Shown: piece by piece, positions 34,924-43,893 of the stretch
Layout: each line of letters starts with the position of its first letter
How positions within the stretch are numbered: position 1 is the stretch's first letter
Assembly: GCA_942492825.1 (NCBI GenBank)
Contig: OW818635.1
Span: 1,364,001-1,428,000 of the forward strand
Source of the DNA: GWE2-51-13 sp942492825
Lineage (GTDB): Bacteria > Bacillota_I > Bacilli_A > Erysipelotrichales > Erysipelotrichaceae
Direction: 5' to 3'
DNA: 64,000 nt
Notes under the pieces: model-generated
What the model was told of the DNA's origin: nothing
Seen by the model: the letters and a program-made list of their open reading frames with translations, nothing else
Database searches by the model: none
Made by a program: the position numbers and the translations under genes

Positions 34924-35463
34924 CTATTGGTAGCACTCGTCTTTTAACACTCCGACATAAGGTAAATTCCGATATTTTTCATTGAAATCCAAACCGAATC
35001 CAACGACGAATTCGTTGGGGATGGTAAAGCCGACATAATCCGCGTTGATATCGATGACGCGCCGTGAAGGTTTATCCAAAAGGCTGACGATCTTGACAGT
35101 TTCGGCACCTTTATTGATGAGAAGTTTGGTGACTTCCTTTAAGGTACGGCCGGTATCGACGATATCTTCTACCAATAAGATATGCTCGCCCTTGATGGAA
35201 CGGTTTAAGTCCATGATGATTTTCACATCGCCGATCGATTCGGTGCCTTCATAACTCGATACGGCCATAAAATCGAATTCGATGTCCATGTCAATGTGTT
35301 TGATAAGGGTGACGAGAAACGGTACCGAACCTTTTAAAATCGCGACGCAAATCGGGACTTGCCCTTTTGCGCTATATTCCTGCGTGATCTGCTTTCCGAG
35401 TTCGGCACTGCGTTTTTGGATCGCTTCTTCGCTGACCAGGATTTTCTTGATATTTGGATGCAT
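34924..35463 (-). CDS. hpt: Hypoxanthine phosphoribosyltransferase
   Basis: A 179-residue purine salvage enzyme. The PRPP loop is LLVEDIVDTGRTL, and the flexible loop and C-terminal VGFGLDFNEKYRNLPYVG are typical. ATG at 35463 has AGGAGG 11 bases upstream. The in-frame ATG at 35484 has none, and it lies close after a TAAAAT -10-like box (35494-35499). It follows tilS as in many Bacillota, where the two proteins can cooperate in regulating ftsH. Confidence 0.93.
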   Translation of the reverse strand: MHPNIKKILVSEEAIQKRSAELGKQITQEYSAKGQVPICVAILKGSVPFLVTLIKHIDMDIEFDFMAVSSYEGTESIGDVKIIMDLNRSIKGEHILLVEDIVDTGRTLKEVTKLLINKGAETVKIVSLLDKPSRRVIDINADYVGFTIPNEFVVGFGLDFNEKYRNLPYVGVLKDECYQ

Positions 35464-35491
35464 GCGTTTGATTTCCTCCTGCATAATACTG

Positions 35492-36691
35492 TTATTTTAC
35501 CACAAAGACTCTCGGATGTGCACAGGTATGCGTTACATTGGCACCGATTGACGAAGCAAAGATGATTTCCTGACAAGCGTTTTCGACCACAAGAATCCTG
35601 CGGCGATTTTCAAGCGGAATTTTTCGGTCGATGCACCATCGACTGATACTTTTGGTCCCAAACGACAACCGGATGACGTCCCCCGGTTTTAGCGGACGGA
35701 ATGTCAGAGGGAAATCGCTTTCGCAAAGACAGAGTCCTTCACGTACTTCGCCGTCTTCCCGTAGGGAGAATTTATCGTAGTCTTTATACTCGATTCTGTC
35801 AAGAACGATACAAAATTCTTCATATTTCGAAACAACACGCATTTCTCCGTATTGAAGCAGAAGGGTTTCGTCTTTATCTAGACGGATCTCAAAATGATGT
35901 TCGTCGGAAACTTGACGAAGAATCTCGTCGAGAAATTTCGTCGCGAACGTCTTGCGTGACGCATGTTTGGATAACCAGGCTCGAAGAAGGATGCGATTTC
36001 CATTGAGTAATTGAGAGTCAAGTGAATCTTGGTTAATGAGACTTTCCACCTTTCTCAAATCTCTTTCGATTTTATGGTTCTTTTCATCGATTTCATGAAT
36101 CAATGTTGCTTTCTCTTCTTCGCTCAGCAGCATCATTTCTTTGCGGATCCGATTACGAACATATTTAATTGAAAGGTTGGACTCATCGATACCATAATCG
36201 ACATCCATCGACTCGCAATAAACGATCAGTTCTTGTTTGGACCACTTTAATAGAGGTCGTACGACCTTGGTGTCGAATATCGTCGAATTATCTCGAATTC
36301 CGTACCAACCAACATGTTTGTTTGCGCGCACTTGCATCAAATAAGTCTCCAAGACATCATCACGATGATGTGCGACCATGATTCCGAGCGAATTGGTTTG
36401 TTTCACCCGTTCCGTAGCCGCTCGATAACGGATATCGCGCGCCCAAGACTGAAAATTGGATTTCCCGGGAAATTGGGCATCGATGATCTGCAGGTCGATT
36501 TTATACCGTAGACAATAATCATTTACGATCTGTTGATCCCGCAAAGCACTCATTCGAGCATGATAGTTTACGTGTAATACAAAAGGACGGACCGAAGCCC
36601 GACGCAATAAGTCCAATAACGCCATCGAATCCGGACCGCCCGAAACCAGGATGACCCAATTCTGATTGCGGTACTCGGTAAAGTTACGCAC
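35492..36691 (-). CDS. tilS: tRNA(Ile)-lysidine synthetase
   Basis: A 399-residue PP-loop enzyme changing the AUA-reading tRNA-Ile anticodon C34 to lysidine. The ATP loop VSGGPDSMALLDLL lies at residues 16-29, and HHRDDVLETYLM near 105 is the second conserved motif. The C-terminal domain ends with a substrate-binding segment (PGDVIRLSFGTKSISRW). It starts the tilS-hpt-ftsH block. Confidence 0.93.
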   Translation of the reverse strand: MRNFTEYRNQNWVILVSGGPDSMALLDLLRRASVRPFVLHVNYHARMSALRDQQIVNDYCLRYKIDLQIIDAQFPGKSNFQSWARDIRYRAATERVKQTNSLGIMVAHHRDDVLETYLMQVRANKHVGWYGIRDNSTIFDTKVVRPLLKWSKQELIVYCESMDVDYGIDESNLSIKYVRNRIRKEMMLLSEEEKATLIHEIDEKNHKIERDLRKVESLINQDSLDSQLLNGNRILLRAWLSKHASRKTFATKFLDEILRQVSDEHHFEIRLDKDETLLLQYGEMRVVSKYEEFCIVLDRIEYKDYDKFSLREDGEVREGLCLCESDFPLTFRPLKPGDVIRLSFGTKSISRWCIDRKIPLENRRRILVVENACQEIIFASSIGANVTHTCAHPRVFVVK

Positions 36692-36718
36692 GAAACCACC
36701 TCGAACTAAGTATAGCGT

Positions 36719-37321
36719 TCAGTAGGATTCCGTCAAGTCCGCGTGAGGTTCAAACAAACATTCCCGAATTCGATCCGTAATCTGCTTAAACAGGATTCCA
36801 TCACGATCCAAGTGCCCTTTAATCTCTATAATGCGTGACGTGTTGATGAACTTACAGTCGTTCAAAAAAAGTACCGATTCCTTATGCATTCCCTTTTGTT
36901 TTCCGATACGCATCAAATGACGTTTTCCATGGGGTAAGAGTATTTCGTCATAAGCTTGGGCGAAAGTGGAAGGATTGGAAGTCATCGGAACGACGAACGC
37001 TTTACTGTGGACGATCGATAACACGATCCCAAAGTGCTGGTAACCCGCTTCGTTGCGATACGCGCAACCGAAGTCGATGAAACAGATATCTCCCGGTCGG
37101 ACACGTACGCTGAGTTGTTCGCACGAAAGCAAGTTGGACCGATCCAAAAAATTACTATGGCTTAACATATACTTTGCTGCGTTGGAGACGCTTTGGTCGC
37201 AAAGGTAATCCTTCAGATCTTCAAACATCGAAAATATGGCGGTAGCCGCTTCGGGTTGGCAGGCTAAAGGCCGACCATCCGTCAACAAAGGCAAGAGTTG
37301 GGGTATCCGTGAACTGCGCAT
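36719..37321 (-). CDS. PemK/MazF-fold protein with N-terminal extension, no antitoxin
   Basis: A 200-residue protein. Residues about 75-185 read like a PemK/MazF barrel: VRPGDICFIDFG, then FGIVLSIVHSKAFVVPMTSN. The conserved arginine-proline of MazF (RPxxVLS) is missing (QHFGIVLS), while the threonine of the PMTS strand remains, so RNase activity is uncertain. The first 75 residues are helical and unlike a toxin. There is no antitoxin gene on either side (tilS and mreB). GAGGTGA ribosome site. The fold is inferred from motifs. Confidence 0.6.
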   Translation of the reverse strand: MRSSRIPQLLPLLTDGRPLACQPEAATAIFSMFEDLKDYLCDQSVSNAAKYMLSHSNFLDRSNLLSCEQLSVRVRPGDICFIDFGCAYRNEAGYQHFGIVLSIVHSKAFVVPMTSNPSTFAQAYDEILLPHGKRHLMRIGKQKGMHKESVLFLNDCKFINTSRIIEIKGHLDRDGILFKQITDRIRECLFEPHADLTESY

Positions 37322-37368
37322 GAAATCACCTCAATCCCTTGTATGTAACCATCTCTATTCTCCCTAAG

Positions 37369-37393
37369 AAAAAACTATCCTTGCGGATAGTTT
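37369..37393 (-). terminator. Intrinsic terminator of mreB/mbl
   Basis: AAACTATCC pairs with GGATAGTTT (loop TTGC), followed by six T on the minus strand. The mreB stop codon overlaps the stem. Confidence 0.88.
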
Positions 37394-38381
37394 AGCGTGC
37401 GAGATGCAGGTTTTCCAACATGATTCCCGTACCTTCGGCGACGCAACGCAAAGCGTTTTCGGCGACGTAGACAGGAATGTTGAGTTCGTTCATCAAGAGT
37501 TGGTCCATACCGTGAAGCAAAGCGCCTCCACCGGTCAGGACGATCCCGCGTGTGATGATGTCGGCGGAAAGTTCCGGCGGCGTCTGTTCGAGAACCGTAC
37601 GGCAAGCACGTACGATGTCCTGAAGACTTTCGCGCATGGCCAATTCGGTTTCATCGGAGTTCAAGGTGATGGAATGCGGTAACCCGGTGACCAAGTCACG
37701 ACCGGCGATTTCCATCGTGTCGCTACGGGAACCCTTCCAGGCTGTCCCGATGTGCTTCTTGATTTCTTCCGCGGTACGATCTCCGATCAACAGTTTATAG
37801 GAATCTTTGACATACTTGATGATGTCGCGGTCCATACGGTCTCCCGCCACTTTCAATGACGTACTGGTGACGATTTCGCCTAGCGACAAAATCGCAACAT
37901 CCGTCGTTCCGCCGCCGATGTCGAGAACCATGTTCCCTGTCGGCTTCGAGATATCCAACCCCGCGCCGATCGCGGCGACTTTGGGTTCTTCTTCAATGTA
38001 GACTTTCTTCGCACCCGCGCGGTATGCCGCATCGCGGATCGCGTTACGTTCGACCGATGTGATGTTCGACGGGCAGCAAATCAAAATCTCGGGACGTGAA
38101 AACATCCCTTTCAATTTCAGCTTGCGGATGAAATACGAAAGCATGATTTCGGTGACTTCGAAATCCGCAATGACCCCATCTTTCAAAGGACGGATCGCTA
38201 AGACACGACCGGGGGTACGACCAAGCATCGCTTTGGCATCCGTACCGACAGCCAGACATTTTTTTGTTTCGGCGTCCAAGGCAACGACTGAAGGTTCATC
38301 GAGAACCACTCCTTCGCCTTTGACATAAATAAGCATATTCGCAGTTCCTAAGTCAATTCCAACTTGTTTTGAAAAAAACAT
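37392..38381 (-). CDS. mbl: Rod-shape actin homolog MreB/Mbl
   Basis: A 329-residue actin-fold protein that guides side-wall synthesis. The phosphate-1 motif VGIDLGTANMLIY is at residues 7-19, phosphate-2 MVLDIGGGTTDVAIL near 155, and the adenosine motif IVLTGGGALLHGM near 280. The symbol mbl is chosen from the nearby DUF1146 and atp genes; by sequence it could equally be mreB. ATG at 38381 follows GGAGGTCG. A rod-like shape is implied. Confidence 0.9.
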   Translation of the reverse strand: MFFSKQVGIDLGTANMLIYVKGEGVVLDEPSVVALDAETKKCLAVGTDAKAMLGRTPGRVLAIRPLKDGVIADFEVTEIMLSYFIRKLKLKGMFSRPEILICCPSNITSVERNAIRDAAYRAGAKKVYIEEEPKVAAIGAGLDISKPTGNMVLDIGGGTTDVAILSLGEIVTSTSLKVAGDRMDRDIIKYVKDSYKLLIGDRTAEEIKKHIGTAWKGSRSDTMEIAGRDLVTGLPHSITLNSDETELAMRESLQDIVRACRTVLEQTPPELSADIITRGIVLTGGGALLHGMDQLLMNELNIPVYVAENALRCVAEGTGIMLENLHLAR

Positions 38382-38411
38382 AATTCGACCTCCGTTCGCT
38401 AGGCAAGACCT

Positions 38412-38445
38412 ATTATAGCACAAAACACATTTTTCACACGTGAAA
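38412..38445 (-). promoter_or_regulatory. Promoter and inverted repeat upstream of mbl
   Basis: TGCTATAAT extended -10 (TATAAT 38412-38417 on the minus strand). A six-base inverted repeat TTTCAC/GTGAAA (38432-38445) lies where the -35 box should be and could be an operator. Confidence 0.5.
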
Positions 38446-38455
38446 CCCTAATGAA

Positions 38456-38656
38456 TTAGTTCACCTTGAATCGCAGTGCGAGTAGAAACTCCGCAAATAG
38501 AGTTCCTAAAGCCATCGCAAGAATCAACATTAACAGTTGTGCCGGGATCGGTCGATTCTTTTTGAGGAAACGGTTGAAATCCAACGCGGTCAAGGCATAG
38601 AGGCTGATTGTAAATCCGAAGAAATAGGCAATCAGTCGAATGATTTCTTCAGTCAT
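38456..38656 (-). CDS. ywzB: DUF1146 (YwzB-like) small membrane protein
   Basis: A 66-residue protein with two hydrophobic helices (about 5-24 and 39-58) joined by a basic loop containing NRFLKKNRP. Size, layout and position near atpC and mbl match DUF1146/YwzB, a family of unknown function. Ribosome site GGAAG upstream of ATG. It lies 30 bases after the 310-residue unknown gene and may be co-transcribed with it. Confidence 0.75.
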   Translation of the reverse strand: MTEEIIRLIAYFFGFTISLYALTALDFNRFLKKNRPIPAQLLMLILAMALGTLFAEFLLALRFKVN

Positions 38657-38686
38657 TGTGTCTTCCTTTCGTAAGCGATTTTTCGC

Positions 38687-39619
38687 TTAACTCTTCTTGG
38701 TATCATTAAAGTGATTGATCTTGATTTCGGTAAGTAACCCCAACGGTTCTTTGACACATCGGACTGTATATTCGAATCCCGGTACTCTGATCTGATGGAT
38801 CCGATTGATTAATTGATCAAGATGTTGTTCATCCAATCCGAGGGAATCGTGATCGATAAACCAACGTATATCTTTGACAAAGAAATCAAAGGGAAAATAC
38901 GTGTTGGCTGTATGTTTGGTTTTCGTTTTCTCGATATGTCTTACCATATCGTTCGCGAAGTCTTCGATCCGTTGTTCCTGTGTTCGCAGATCTTCCTCTA
39001 GAAATTTCGCTTGTTGGTTTGAATTGTCGTCTTCTACTGTCTTTTTCATCGACTCGATTTTTCGCTGGATTTCCTCCCAGTGGATCGACGACATCGGTGT
39101 TTCTTGATCTCCGTAATCCACAAATTCATTGGGTTCAAACTCCGTGATCGATAAAGGGAATTCCTGTACGAAATCGAAGAATTCCGCATCTTTCCACGCA
39201 TCCATGAATGGAATCTTCGATAATAAGGGGTCTTCTTTCGCTTCATTGGCTAAATTACGCAAGCATTGGGGTCCTCTGTGATTCACTTCCTCCAACAACG
39301 TGGAAGTGACACTAAGGTTCACATAACTCGCGATGATTCGAAACCTTAGTTCTTCTTTCGTCATGGCTTTCGCATGATTGAAGAGTTCGATGATTTGCAT
39401 AAAGTAAGAAGCTAGCCCGAGATTGCCGTTTCGTCGTTGTGCTTCCATGGTTTCGATCGCTTGGTCTTTAATGATGATATCGGCCATGTCCGGACGATAG
39501 TAAAGCAAGCGAAAAACATTATGACGTGCCGCACTTAAGAAATATTCACTGCGGAGCGTATCTTCATCACTGAAATCCATGGTATCGACGTATTTTTGGA
39601 TTACCGCTTTAACATCCAT
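38687..39619 (-). CDS. Unknown 310-residue cytoplasmic protein
   Basis: No signal, membrane segment or familiar motif. It is acidic and largely helical. Residues about 185-240 form a charged coiled coil (EEIQRKIESMKKTVEDD and onward). The C-terminal 70 residues look globular, with FPFDFFVKDIRWFIDHD. It has its own promoter (39663-39692) and GAGGAAAC ribosome site. Its place between atpC and DUF1146/mbl is not part of the Bacillus layout I know. I cannot assign a function. Confidence 0.8.
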   Translation of the reverse strand: MDVKAVIQKYVDTMDFSDEDTLRSEYFLSAARHNVFRLLYYRPDMADIIIKDQAIETMEAQRRNGNLGLASYFMQIIELFNHAKAMTKEELRFRIIASYVNLSVTSTLLEEVNHRGPQCLRNLANEAKEDPLLSKIPFMDAWKDAEFFDFVQEFPLSITEFEPNEFVDYGDQETPMSSIHWEEIQRKIESMKKTVEDDNSNQQAKFLEEDLRTQEQRIEDFANDMVRHIEKTKTKHTANTYFPFDFFVKDIRWFIDHDSLGLDEQHLDQLINRIHQIRVPGFEYTVRCVKEPLGLLTEIKINHFNDTKKS

Positions 39620-39662
39620 CTTGTTTCCTCGGTTCTTTCGGCAAGCTAACTTTCCTTGTCAA

Positions 39663-39692
39663 ATCGTAGCATGTTTCTATTCATGTTTACAA
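39663..39692 (-). promoter_or_regulatory. Promoter of the 310-residue unknown gene
   Basis: On the minus strand TTGTAA (39687-39692), 18 bases, TACGAT (39663-39668), with a TG one base before the -10 box. Confidence 0.6.
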
Positions 39693-39699
39693 GTGAAGT

Positions 39700-39720
39700 A
39701 AAAAGGAAGCCGAAGCTTCC
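39700..39720 (-). terminator. Intrinsic terminator of the atp operon
   Basis: GGAAGC-TTCG-GCTTCC in the transcript followed by five T, directly at the atpC stop. Confidence 0.92.
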
Positions 39721-40109
39721 TATTGGGATACGTTGATACGGTTGAGTGCTTTACGCAATGCGATTTCGGCACGTTTGATATCGATATCGGGATCTTTTGC
39801 GCTTAACCGTTCCTCGGCACGACGTTTCGCTTCAAGGGCACGCTGGACATCGATTTCTTCTTCGCTTTCGATGGCGTCGCTTAAGATCGTGGCTTCGTTG
39901 TCTTTGAAGAAAAACAATCCGCCGGCCACCGCATATTCTTTGCGGGTGCCGTCTTCGATGGTGGTCATCATAGAGATTTCGACCATCGTTACCAAGGGCA
40001 TATGATTCCCTAAGATACCCATTTGACCCTGCGGTGTAACCAAGTTACAAATGGATGTTTGGATTTTACGCGGTTTCCCGTGGGGTGTGATCATGTTCAA
40101 CGTGAACAT
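39720..40109 (-). CDS. atpC: ATP synthase F1 subunit epsilon
   Basis: A 129-residue central-stalk subunit. The N-terminal beta sandwich contains VTPQGQMGILGNHMPLVT, the family signature, followed by the C-terminal helical hairpin (RALEAKRRAEERL). It regulates hydrolysis. One base separates it from atpD. Confidence 0.96.
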   Translation of the reverse strand: MFTLNMITPHGKPRKIQTSICNLVTPQGQMGILGNHMPLVTMVEISMMTTIEDGTRKEYAVAGGLFFFKDNEATILSDAIESEEEIDVQRALEAKRRAEERLSAKDPDIDIKRAEIALRKALNRINVSQ

Positions 40110-40110
40110 A

Positions 40111-41508
40111 TCACGCCAGACTTTCCGCTTTCACGACGGCTTCTTCGATCGAGCCGACAAACATGAAGGCTTGTTCCGGTAGATGGTCGTATTTGCCTTC
40201 GAGGATTTCCTTAAAACTACGGATCGTTTCTTCGCGTTTGACGAATTGACCCGGGAAACCGTTGAATTGCTCAGCGACGTGGAAAGCCTGCGAGAGGAAG
40301 TTACGGACACGACGGGCACGGTTAACGACGATCTTATCTTCATCCGAAAGTTCATCCATCCCGAGGATGGCGATGATGTCTTGGAGTTCTTTATAGCGTT
40401 GTAAGATTTCTTGTACGCCACGGGCGACCAAGTAATGTTCGTCCCCGACCAAAAGCGGATCCAACATACGACTGGAAGATTCCAGCGGATCGACCGCCGG
40501 ATAGATTCCTAAAGCGGCGATATTACGGTCAAGTACGGTCTTGGCATCCAAGTGGGAGAAGGCGGTCGCCGGCGCAGGGTCGGTCAAGTCGTCTGCCGGA
40601 ACATAGATGGCTTGGACGGAAGTGATCGAACCGCGTTTGGTCGACGTGATCCGTTCTTGAAGTTGACCCATTTCGGTGGCCAAGGTCGGTTGGTATCCGA
40701 CCGCGGACGGAATGCGTCCGAGCAGTGCGGAAACTTCGGAACCGGCTTGGGTAAAGCGGAAGATATTGTCGATGAAAAGTAAGACGTCCTGACCTTCGCT
40801 GTCGCGATAATATTCGGCCATCGTCAATCCGGTCAATCCGACGCGCATGCGGGCTCCCGGACTTTCGTTCATCTGTCCGTAAACCAAGACGGTTTTCGGT
40901 AGAACGCCCGAATCTTTCATTTCGTGATAGAGATCGTTTCCTTCGCGGGTCCGTTCTCCGACACCGGCGACGACGGAAAGTCCGCCGTGTTCGGTGGCGA
41001 TGTTATGGATCAATTCTTGCATGACGACGGTTTTCCCGACGCCTGCGCCCCCGAAGAGTCCGATCTTTCCGCCTTTGACATACGGGCAGAGTAGGTCGAT
41101 GACTTTGATTCCGGTTTCCAGGATTTCGGATGTGGTTTGTTGGTCCTCGAATTTCGGTGCGTCGCGGTGGATCGGCAAACGCGGTACTTCCGGTCCCATC
41201 GGCGGTAATCCGTCGATCGGTTCGCCGAGTACGTTGAACATTCGACCTAAGACTTCCTTGCCGACCGGTGCGAGAATCGGGTTTTCGGTATCGACCGCTT
41301 CCATTCCGCGGACAAGTCCGTCGGTGGAACCCATCGAGATGCAGCGGACGACATCGTCCCCGATATGCTGCGCGACTTCGACGACCAGTCTGCGATCGGG
41401 CAATTGGATGTTGATCGCGTTATGCAAAAGCGGCAGTTCGCCGTCATTGAAACGTACGTCGACGACCGGTCCGATGATCTGGCTGATTTTTCCGATGTTT
41501 TGTGCCAT
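40111..41508 (-). CDS. atpD: ATP synthase F1 subunit beta
   Basis: The 465-residue catalytic subunit. Walker A GGAGVGKTVVMQEL is near residues 152-165, the catalytic glutamate lies in GVGERTREGND, Walker B in VLLFIDNIFRF, and the signature PAVDPLESSSR is intact. Together with atpA it forms the catalytic hexamer. Confidence 0.98.
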   Translation of the reverse strand: MAQNIGKISQIIGPVVDVRFNDGELPLLHNAINIQLPDRRLVVEVAQHIGDDVVRCISMGSTDGLVRGMEAVDTENPILAPVGKEVLGRMFNVLGEPIDGLPPMGPEVPRLPIHRDAPKFEDQQTTSEILETGIKVIDLLCPYVKGGKIGLFGGAGVGKTVVMQELIHNIATEHGGLSVVAGVGERTREGNDLYHEMKDSGVLPKTVLVYGQMNESPGARMRVGLTGLTMAEYYRDSEGQDVLLFIDNIFRFTQAGSEVSALLGRIPSAVGYQPTLATEMGQLQERITSTKRGSITSVQAIYVPADDLTDPAPATAFSHLDAKTVLDRNIAALGIYPAVDPLESSSRMLDPLLVGDEHYLVARGVQEILQRYKELQDIIAILGMDELSDEDKIVVNRARRVRNFLSQAFHVAEQFNGFPGQFVKREETIRSFKEILEGKYDHLPEQAFMFVGSIEEAVVKAESLA

Positions 41509-41518
41509 CGTGTACCTC

Positions 41519-42367
41519 CTATAAAGCTTCCGCGCCAGCGACGATCTCAGTGATTTCCTGGGTGATCGCAGCTTGACGGGACTGATTGTATTCTAAGAGT
41601 AACTCTTCGATCAAATCTTCCGCATTGTCAGTCGCATTGTCCATGGCCATACGACGCGAAGCTTGTTCCGACGTTTTTGATTCGAGCCATAAACCGTACA
41701 ACAGAGAATGCATATACATCGGTACCAATTGGTGGATCAACGTGGTGGGATTCGGTTCGAAGATGGTATCTTGCGGAATCTCTTTGTCTTCTTCGCTTTC
41801 GACCTTCTGTACAAGGATCGGCAACAAGTCGATGCTCGTCGGTAAGAAAGTAAGCGAATTGACGAACTTCGTGTATATGACACGGATACCGCCGATCTTA
41901 CCTTCTTTGTATTGATCCATGATCCAATCCCCTAATTTCGCCAAATCGCGATATTCGAGATTGTCGCTTTGCGGGAGTGTCTTTAAGATCGGATACGCAT
42001 GTCGTTTAAACCACATCCGTTCTTTCTTACCGACGACGATCAACGGATCCCCGGCTTCCAAGTGTTCTTGGATGAAGTGCACCACATTGACGTTGAATCC
42101 GCCGCACAATCCCATGTCCGATACGAAGACGACGGTGACCGGCTTCGCTTTTTGCGGTTTGAGGTACGGAATATCATCCACGTTCGCCGCTCCGATGACC
42201 TTATGAATCGTCTTATGCAAGGTACTCGAGTACAAGCGGTTCGCTTCCATCAGATTCTTTTGTTTTTGGAGCTTGCTGGTGGCGATCAATTCCATCGCGC
42301 TGGTGATTTTTTTGGTAGCTTTGACGGAGCGGATGCGCCCTTTCAACGCTTGTTTGTTGCCTGCCAT
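41519..42367 (-). CDS. atpG: ATP synthase F1 subunit gamma
   Basis: The 282-residue rotor shaft. The N-terminal helix (KGRIRSVKATKKITSAMELIATSKL) and the C-terminal helix ending QAAITQEITEIVAGAEAL form the coiled coil, and VTVVFVSDMGLCGGFNVNV is the conserved middle. One base separates it from atpA. Confidence 0.97.
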   Translation of the reverse strand: MAGNKQALKGRIRSVKATKKITSAMELIATSKLQKQKNLMEANRLYSSTLHKTIHKVIGAANVDDIPYLKPQKAKPVTVVFVSDMGLCGGFNVNVVHFIQEHLEAGDPLIVVGKKERMWFKRHAYPILKTLPQSDNLEYRDLAKLGDWIMDQYKEGKIGGIRVIYTKFVNSLTFLPTSIDLLPILVQKVESEEDKEIPQDTIFEPNPTTLIHQLVPMYMHSLLYGLWLESKTSEQASRRMAMDNATDNAEDLIEELLLEYNQSRQAAITQEITEIVAGAEAL

Positions 42368-42368
42368 C

Positions 42369-43889
42369 TTACTTCACGCTCATTTTGATGAATCGATCGG
42401 TAATCTGTGTCAACGCATCTTTGATTTGGGTCTCCAACTCCGGCGAAATGATTTTCTTTTCGTTGAGTTCGGCGACCAAATGCGGGAAATCATGATCGAA
42501 ATCCCCTAACATCATGCGTTCATATTCTTTGATGTCTTCGACCGGAATCTTATTGGTGAATTTGAACTTGGCCGAGAATAATGTCAACACTTGGTGAGCC
42601 AGATCCATCGGGATATATTGCCCCTGCTTCAACAACTCGGTTAACCGTGCGCCATGGTCGATGACCGCTTTCGTGTTGGCATCCAAATCCGAACCGAACT
42701 GTGCGAAAGCAAGCAGTTCGCGGTATTGGGCCAGGTCGAGTTTCAGTGAACCGGCGACTTGTTTCATCGCTTTGGTTTGCGCTGCCGATCCGACACGGGA
42801 AACGGACAAGCCGCTATCGACCGCCGGACGTACCCCAGCATTGAAGAGTTCGGTCTGTAGGAACAACTGACCGTCGGTGATTGAAATGACATTGGTCGGA
42901 ATATAGGCGGAGATATCCCCGGCTTGTGTTTCGATGATCGGCAACGCCGTCAATGAACCGCCTCCGTTTTCGGAATTCAGTTTACACGCTCTTTCCAAGA
43001 GTCTGGAATGGAGATAGAAGACATCGCCCGGATACGCTTCACGTCCCGGAGGTCTGCGAAGCAATAAACTCATCGCACGATACGCGACGGCATGTTTGGA
43101 TAAATCGTCGTAAACGATAAGAACATCTTTGCCTTGTTCGAGCCATTCTTCGCCGATCGCACAACCGGCATACGGCGCGATGTATTGAAGCGGCGCCAAT
43201 TCACTGGCGGTCGCGCTGACGATGACGGTGTATTTCATGGCGTCATGTTGGCGCAACTTTTCGACGATCTGCGCGACGGTCGAAGCTTTTTGGCCGATCG
43301 CCACATAAATGCAGATCATGTTTTGGTCTTTCTGATTTAAGATCGTATCGACCGCAATCGCCGTTTTGCCGGTCTGACGGTCGCCGATGATTAATTCACG
43401 TTGTCCGCGACCGATCGGAATCATCGAGTCGATGATCTTCAATCCGGTTTGAACCGGTTGTTCGACTTTCTGACGGGTCATGACTCCCGGTGCGACGCGT
43501 TCGATCGGACGGGTCTTGGAGGATTCGATGGCCGGTCCGCCGTCGATCGGTAAGCCCAAGGCGTTGACGACACGACCCAACATTCCGTCCCCGACCGGGA
43601 CTTCGACGATTTTCCCGGTACGTTTGACCGGATCGCCTTCTTTGATATCGCGATCGCTCCCTAAAAGTACGCAACCGACATGATCTTCTTCAAGGTTTAG
43701 CACCATTCCGAAGACATCGTTTTCGAATTCCAAAAGCTCGCCGGACATCGCGTTATTTAGACCATGTAAAAGCGCGATCCCATCGCCGACACGAATGACG
43801 ACGCCGACATCGTTTTCTTCGATTTTCTCTTCATAGTGCAAGATCCTATTTTTAATCAGTGCACTGATTTCTTCCGGGCGTAGTTCCAT
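42369..43889 (-). CDS. atpA: ATP synthase F1 subunit alpha
   Basis: The 506-residue non-catalytic nucleotide-binding subunit. It starts MELRPEEISALIKNRI. Walker A GDRQTGKTAIAVD is near 170, and PAVDSGLSVSRVGSAAQ near 363 is the signature. ATG at 43889 lies four bases after the atpH stop with AGGTGA upstream; the in-frame TTG at 43913 has no advantage. Confidence 0.98.
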   Translation of the reverse strand: MELRPEEISALIKNRILHYEEKIEENDVGVVIRVGDGIALLHGLNNAMSGELLEFENDVFGMVLNLEEDHVGCVLLGSDRDIKEGDPVKRTGKIVEVPVGDGMLGRVVNALGLPIDGGPAIESSKTRPIERVAPGVMTRQKVEQPVQTGLKIIDSMIPIGRGQRELIIGDRQTGKTAIAVDTILNQKDQNMICIYVAIGQKASTVAQIVEKLRQHDAMKYTVIVSATASELAPLQYIAPYAGCAIGEEWLEQGKDVLIVYDDLSKHAVAYRAMSLLLRRPPGREAYPGDVFYLHSRLLERACKLNSENGGGSLTALPIIETQAGDISAYIPTNVISITDGQLFLQTELFNAGVRPAVDSGLSVSRVGSAAQTKAMKQVAGSLKLDLAQYRELLAFAQFGSDLDANTKAVIDHGARLTELLKQGQYIPMDLAHQVLTLFSAKFKFTNKIPVEDIKEYERMMLGDFDHDFPHLVAELNEKKIISPELETQIKDALTQITDRFIKMSVK

Positions 43890-43893
43890 TGCT

